DNA of 5,260 nt from the NCBI GenBank assembly GCA_964517215.1, contig CAZFBR010000048.1, positions 12,896-18,155 of the forward strand, in the 5' to 3' direction. Position 1 is the first letter of the stretch; each line of letters opens with the position of its first letter. A program made the position numbers and the translations under genes. A model generated the notes under the pieces. That model was not told the origin of the DNA, did not search any database, and saw only the letters and a program-made list of their open reading frames with translations. Source of the stretch: CAZFBR01 sp035353495 [NCBI: uncultured bacterium] (GTDB taxonomy: Bacteria; DAOPZR01). Below are positions 4,179 through 5,260 of the stretch, piece by piece.

Positions 4179-5260
4179 TCAGGCGGGGCGCAGGGCGGAA
4201 GCATCAAGTTCGGCGAGAGTGGCGCGTCCGGTCAGCTGCATGGCATGGCGCAGGCCCGTGCGCAGGTGGTTGAGGTAGAAGCAGACGCCGGTCTCGCCGG
4301 CACCGATCGCGCAGATCGCCAGGGGCCGGCCGGCAGTGACCAGATCGGCGCCCAGCGCGAGATAGGTGAAGACGTCCTCGCCGCTGCGCACGCCGCCGTC
4401 GGCGATGATGAGAATCTTTCCCGCGACCGCCGCGGCGATTTCCGGCAGCACCGTGGCGGCGCCCGGCAGCGAATCGAGCACGCGCCCGCCATGGTTGGAA
4501 ACGATCAGGGCTTTGGCGCCGAGCTCGACGGCGAGACGGGCGTCGGCGGGAGTGAGCACGCCCTTGACAATGAACGGCAGGCGGGTGGCCTGAATGAGTT
4601 CCGCCAGTTGCGTTGCAGATTTCGGCTCGACCCGGGTTGCGGCGTGGTGCATGGTGGCCAGCGGCACGGAATCAAGATCGAGACCGACTGCCGCCAGCCC
4701 GGCCTGCTCGGCGTCGCGCAGGCGGCGCAACAGCGCGGCCTGATCGCATAACGGCTTGAAAACGGCGATGCCGCAGCCGCCGGCGTCGGCGACCGCCTGC
4801 AGATTGACGCGGTACTTGTCCGGCGTGGCACGGTCGCCCACGCAGGCGAGGGTGCGGGCGGCACGGCAGCCGCGCACCACCGCGCGCACATAATCCTCCT
4901 CGCTGAGTCCGCCGCCCATATTGGTGGTGACGCCGGTTACCGGCGCCGCGATGACCGGCAGCGACAGCTGGTAGCCGAACAGTGCGGCGGTGGTGTCGGG
5001 TTCCTTGACGTCGCTGATGACCCGGCTGTTGAGCTGCCAGCCCTGCAGCGCCCGGAGATTGGCGCGGAAGGCGCGATTTTCGCCGACCCCGCCCATGCCG
5101 GGAACCTGACCCCTGCACCACACGCCGTCACAGGGTTCGCAGGCGCGGCAGGCATTGTTCATGCGCAGGCGGGCCTGCTGATAGATTTCCTTGAGCGAGG
5201 TGACAGGGGCCGGTCCGATGCCGACCTTGATGGCGGCCAGGGCCGCGGCAGCGGCGGCTT
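4179..5260 (-). CDS. FMN-dependent alpha-hydroxy-acid dehydrogenase/oxidase-like protein with N-terminal four-Cys motif; 5' partial
   Basis: This TIM-barrel flavoenzyme belongs to the lactate/glycolate oxidase superfamily, in the branch found mainly in anaerobes. Counting from the internal ATG at 5162 (residue 1): a C5-x2-C8-x2-C11-x4-C16 motif followed by PGMGG; LSLPVIAAPVTG (66-77); the catalytic-type Lys in FIVKG (K200); SNHGGRVLD with catalytic-type His224 and Arg227; and the FMN-phosphate segment DGGVRSG...ALGADLVTAGRP (255-280). Where plant glycolate oxidase has its second active-site Tyr (YVYKD), this protein seems to have Phe135 (AVFKP), by eye alignment. Likely reaction: flavin-dependent oxidation of a 2-hydroxy acid; the substrate is unknown. 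The reading frame stays open through 5260 with no ATG, GTG or TTG upstream of 5162. The family usually begins near KEIYQQAR, about 10 residues before that ATG, so an extra Ala-rich N-terminal segment exists and the true start is outside the window. It converges on the cNMP-domain gene with 39 bases between stops. Confidence 0.87.
   Translation of the reverse strand, partial: AAAAAALAAIKVGIGPAPVTSLKEIYQQARLRMNNACRACEPCDGVWCRGQVPGMGGVGENRAFRANLRALQGWQLNSRVISDVKEPDTTAALFGYQLSLPVIAAPVTGVTTNMGGGLSEEDYVRAVVRGCRAARTLACVGDRATPDKYRVNLQAVADAGGCGIAVFKPLCDQAALLRRLRDAEQAGLAAVGLDLDSVPLATMHHAATRVEPKSATQLAELIQATRLPFIVKGVLTPADARLAVELGAKALIVSNHGGRVLDSLPGAATVLPEIAAAVAGKILIIADGGVRSGEDVFTYLALGADLVTAGRPLAICAIGAGETGVCFYLNHLRTGLRHAMQLTGRATLAELDASALRPA

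Noticed and set aside
4140-4751. 203-residue + strand open frame beginning right after the cNMP-domain gene
   Set aside because: It lies antisense to the flavoenzyme, whose motifs are unmistakable. The product is Gly/Ala/Arg-rich with no recognisable domain, as expected for a GC-rich shadow frame.

Overview
The window is GC-rich, densely packed bacterial DNA with three transcription blocks. I see no rRNA, tRNA, CRISPR array, transposase or phage gene. The left half pairs a surface protein ending in a FlgD-Ig/type IX-like C-terminal domain with a PorV/PorQ-family outer-membrane protein. This points to a Gram-negative (diderm) organism. Such pairs are common in Bacteroidota-related and candidate lineages such as Elusimicrobia, Omnitrophica and neighbouring groups. 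The GC-rich codon use and the anaerobe-type flavoenzyme at the right end fit an uncultivated anaerobic lineage, but the sequence alone does not fix the phylum.

Layout: (1) Bases 1-1430, + strand: the 3' part of a large secreted protein with two fibronectin-III-like repeats, a middle beta-rich domain and a C-terminal FlgD-Ig/sorting-type domain. Its start lies outside the window. (2) 1449-2549, +: a PorV/PorQ-family protein 18 bases downstream, with a strong ribosome binding site and a signal peptide. A perfect 10-bp GC-rich hairpin with a T run (2563-2592) ends this unit. (3) About 2647-2706: an AT-rich promoter island with a tandem TATATGAT repeat and a G-rich ribosome binding site. (4) 2712-4139, +: a tightly packed four-gene operon (gaps of 2 bases or less, or 4-base overlaps). 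It encodes an unrecognised 139-aa soluble protein, a two-helix membrane protein, a one-helix membrane protein and a stand-alone cyclic-nucleotide-binding-like domain protein. (5) 4179-5260, - strand, convergent: an FMN-dependent alpha-hydroxy-acid dehydrogenase-like protein with an N-terminal four-cysteine motif. It runs off the right edge.

How they may work together: genes 1 and 2 look like a cargo and outer-membrane-shuttle pair resembling type IX secretion. The four-gene operon is the least explained part. Its order (soluble protein, two small membrane proteins, cNMP-domain sensor) suggests a small membrane-associated signalling or regulatory module, but no function can be assigned from sequence. 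The flavoenzyme is a separate metabolic gene.
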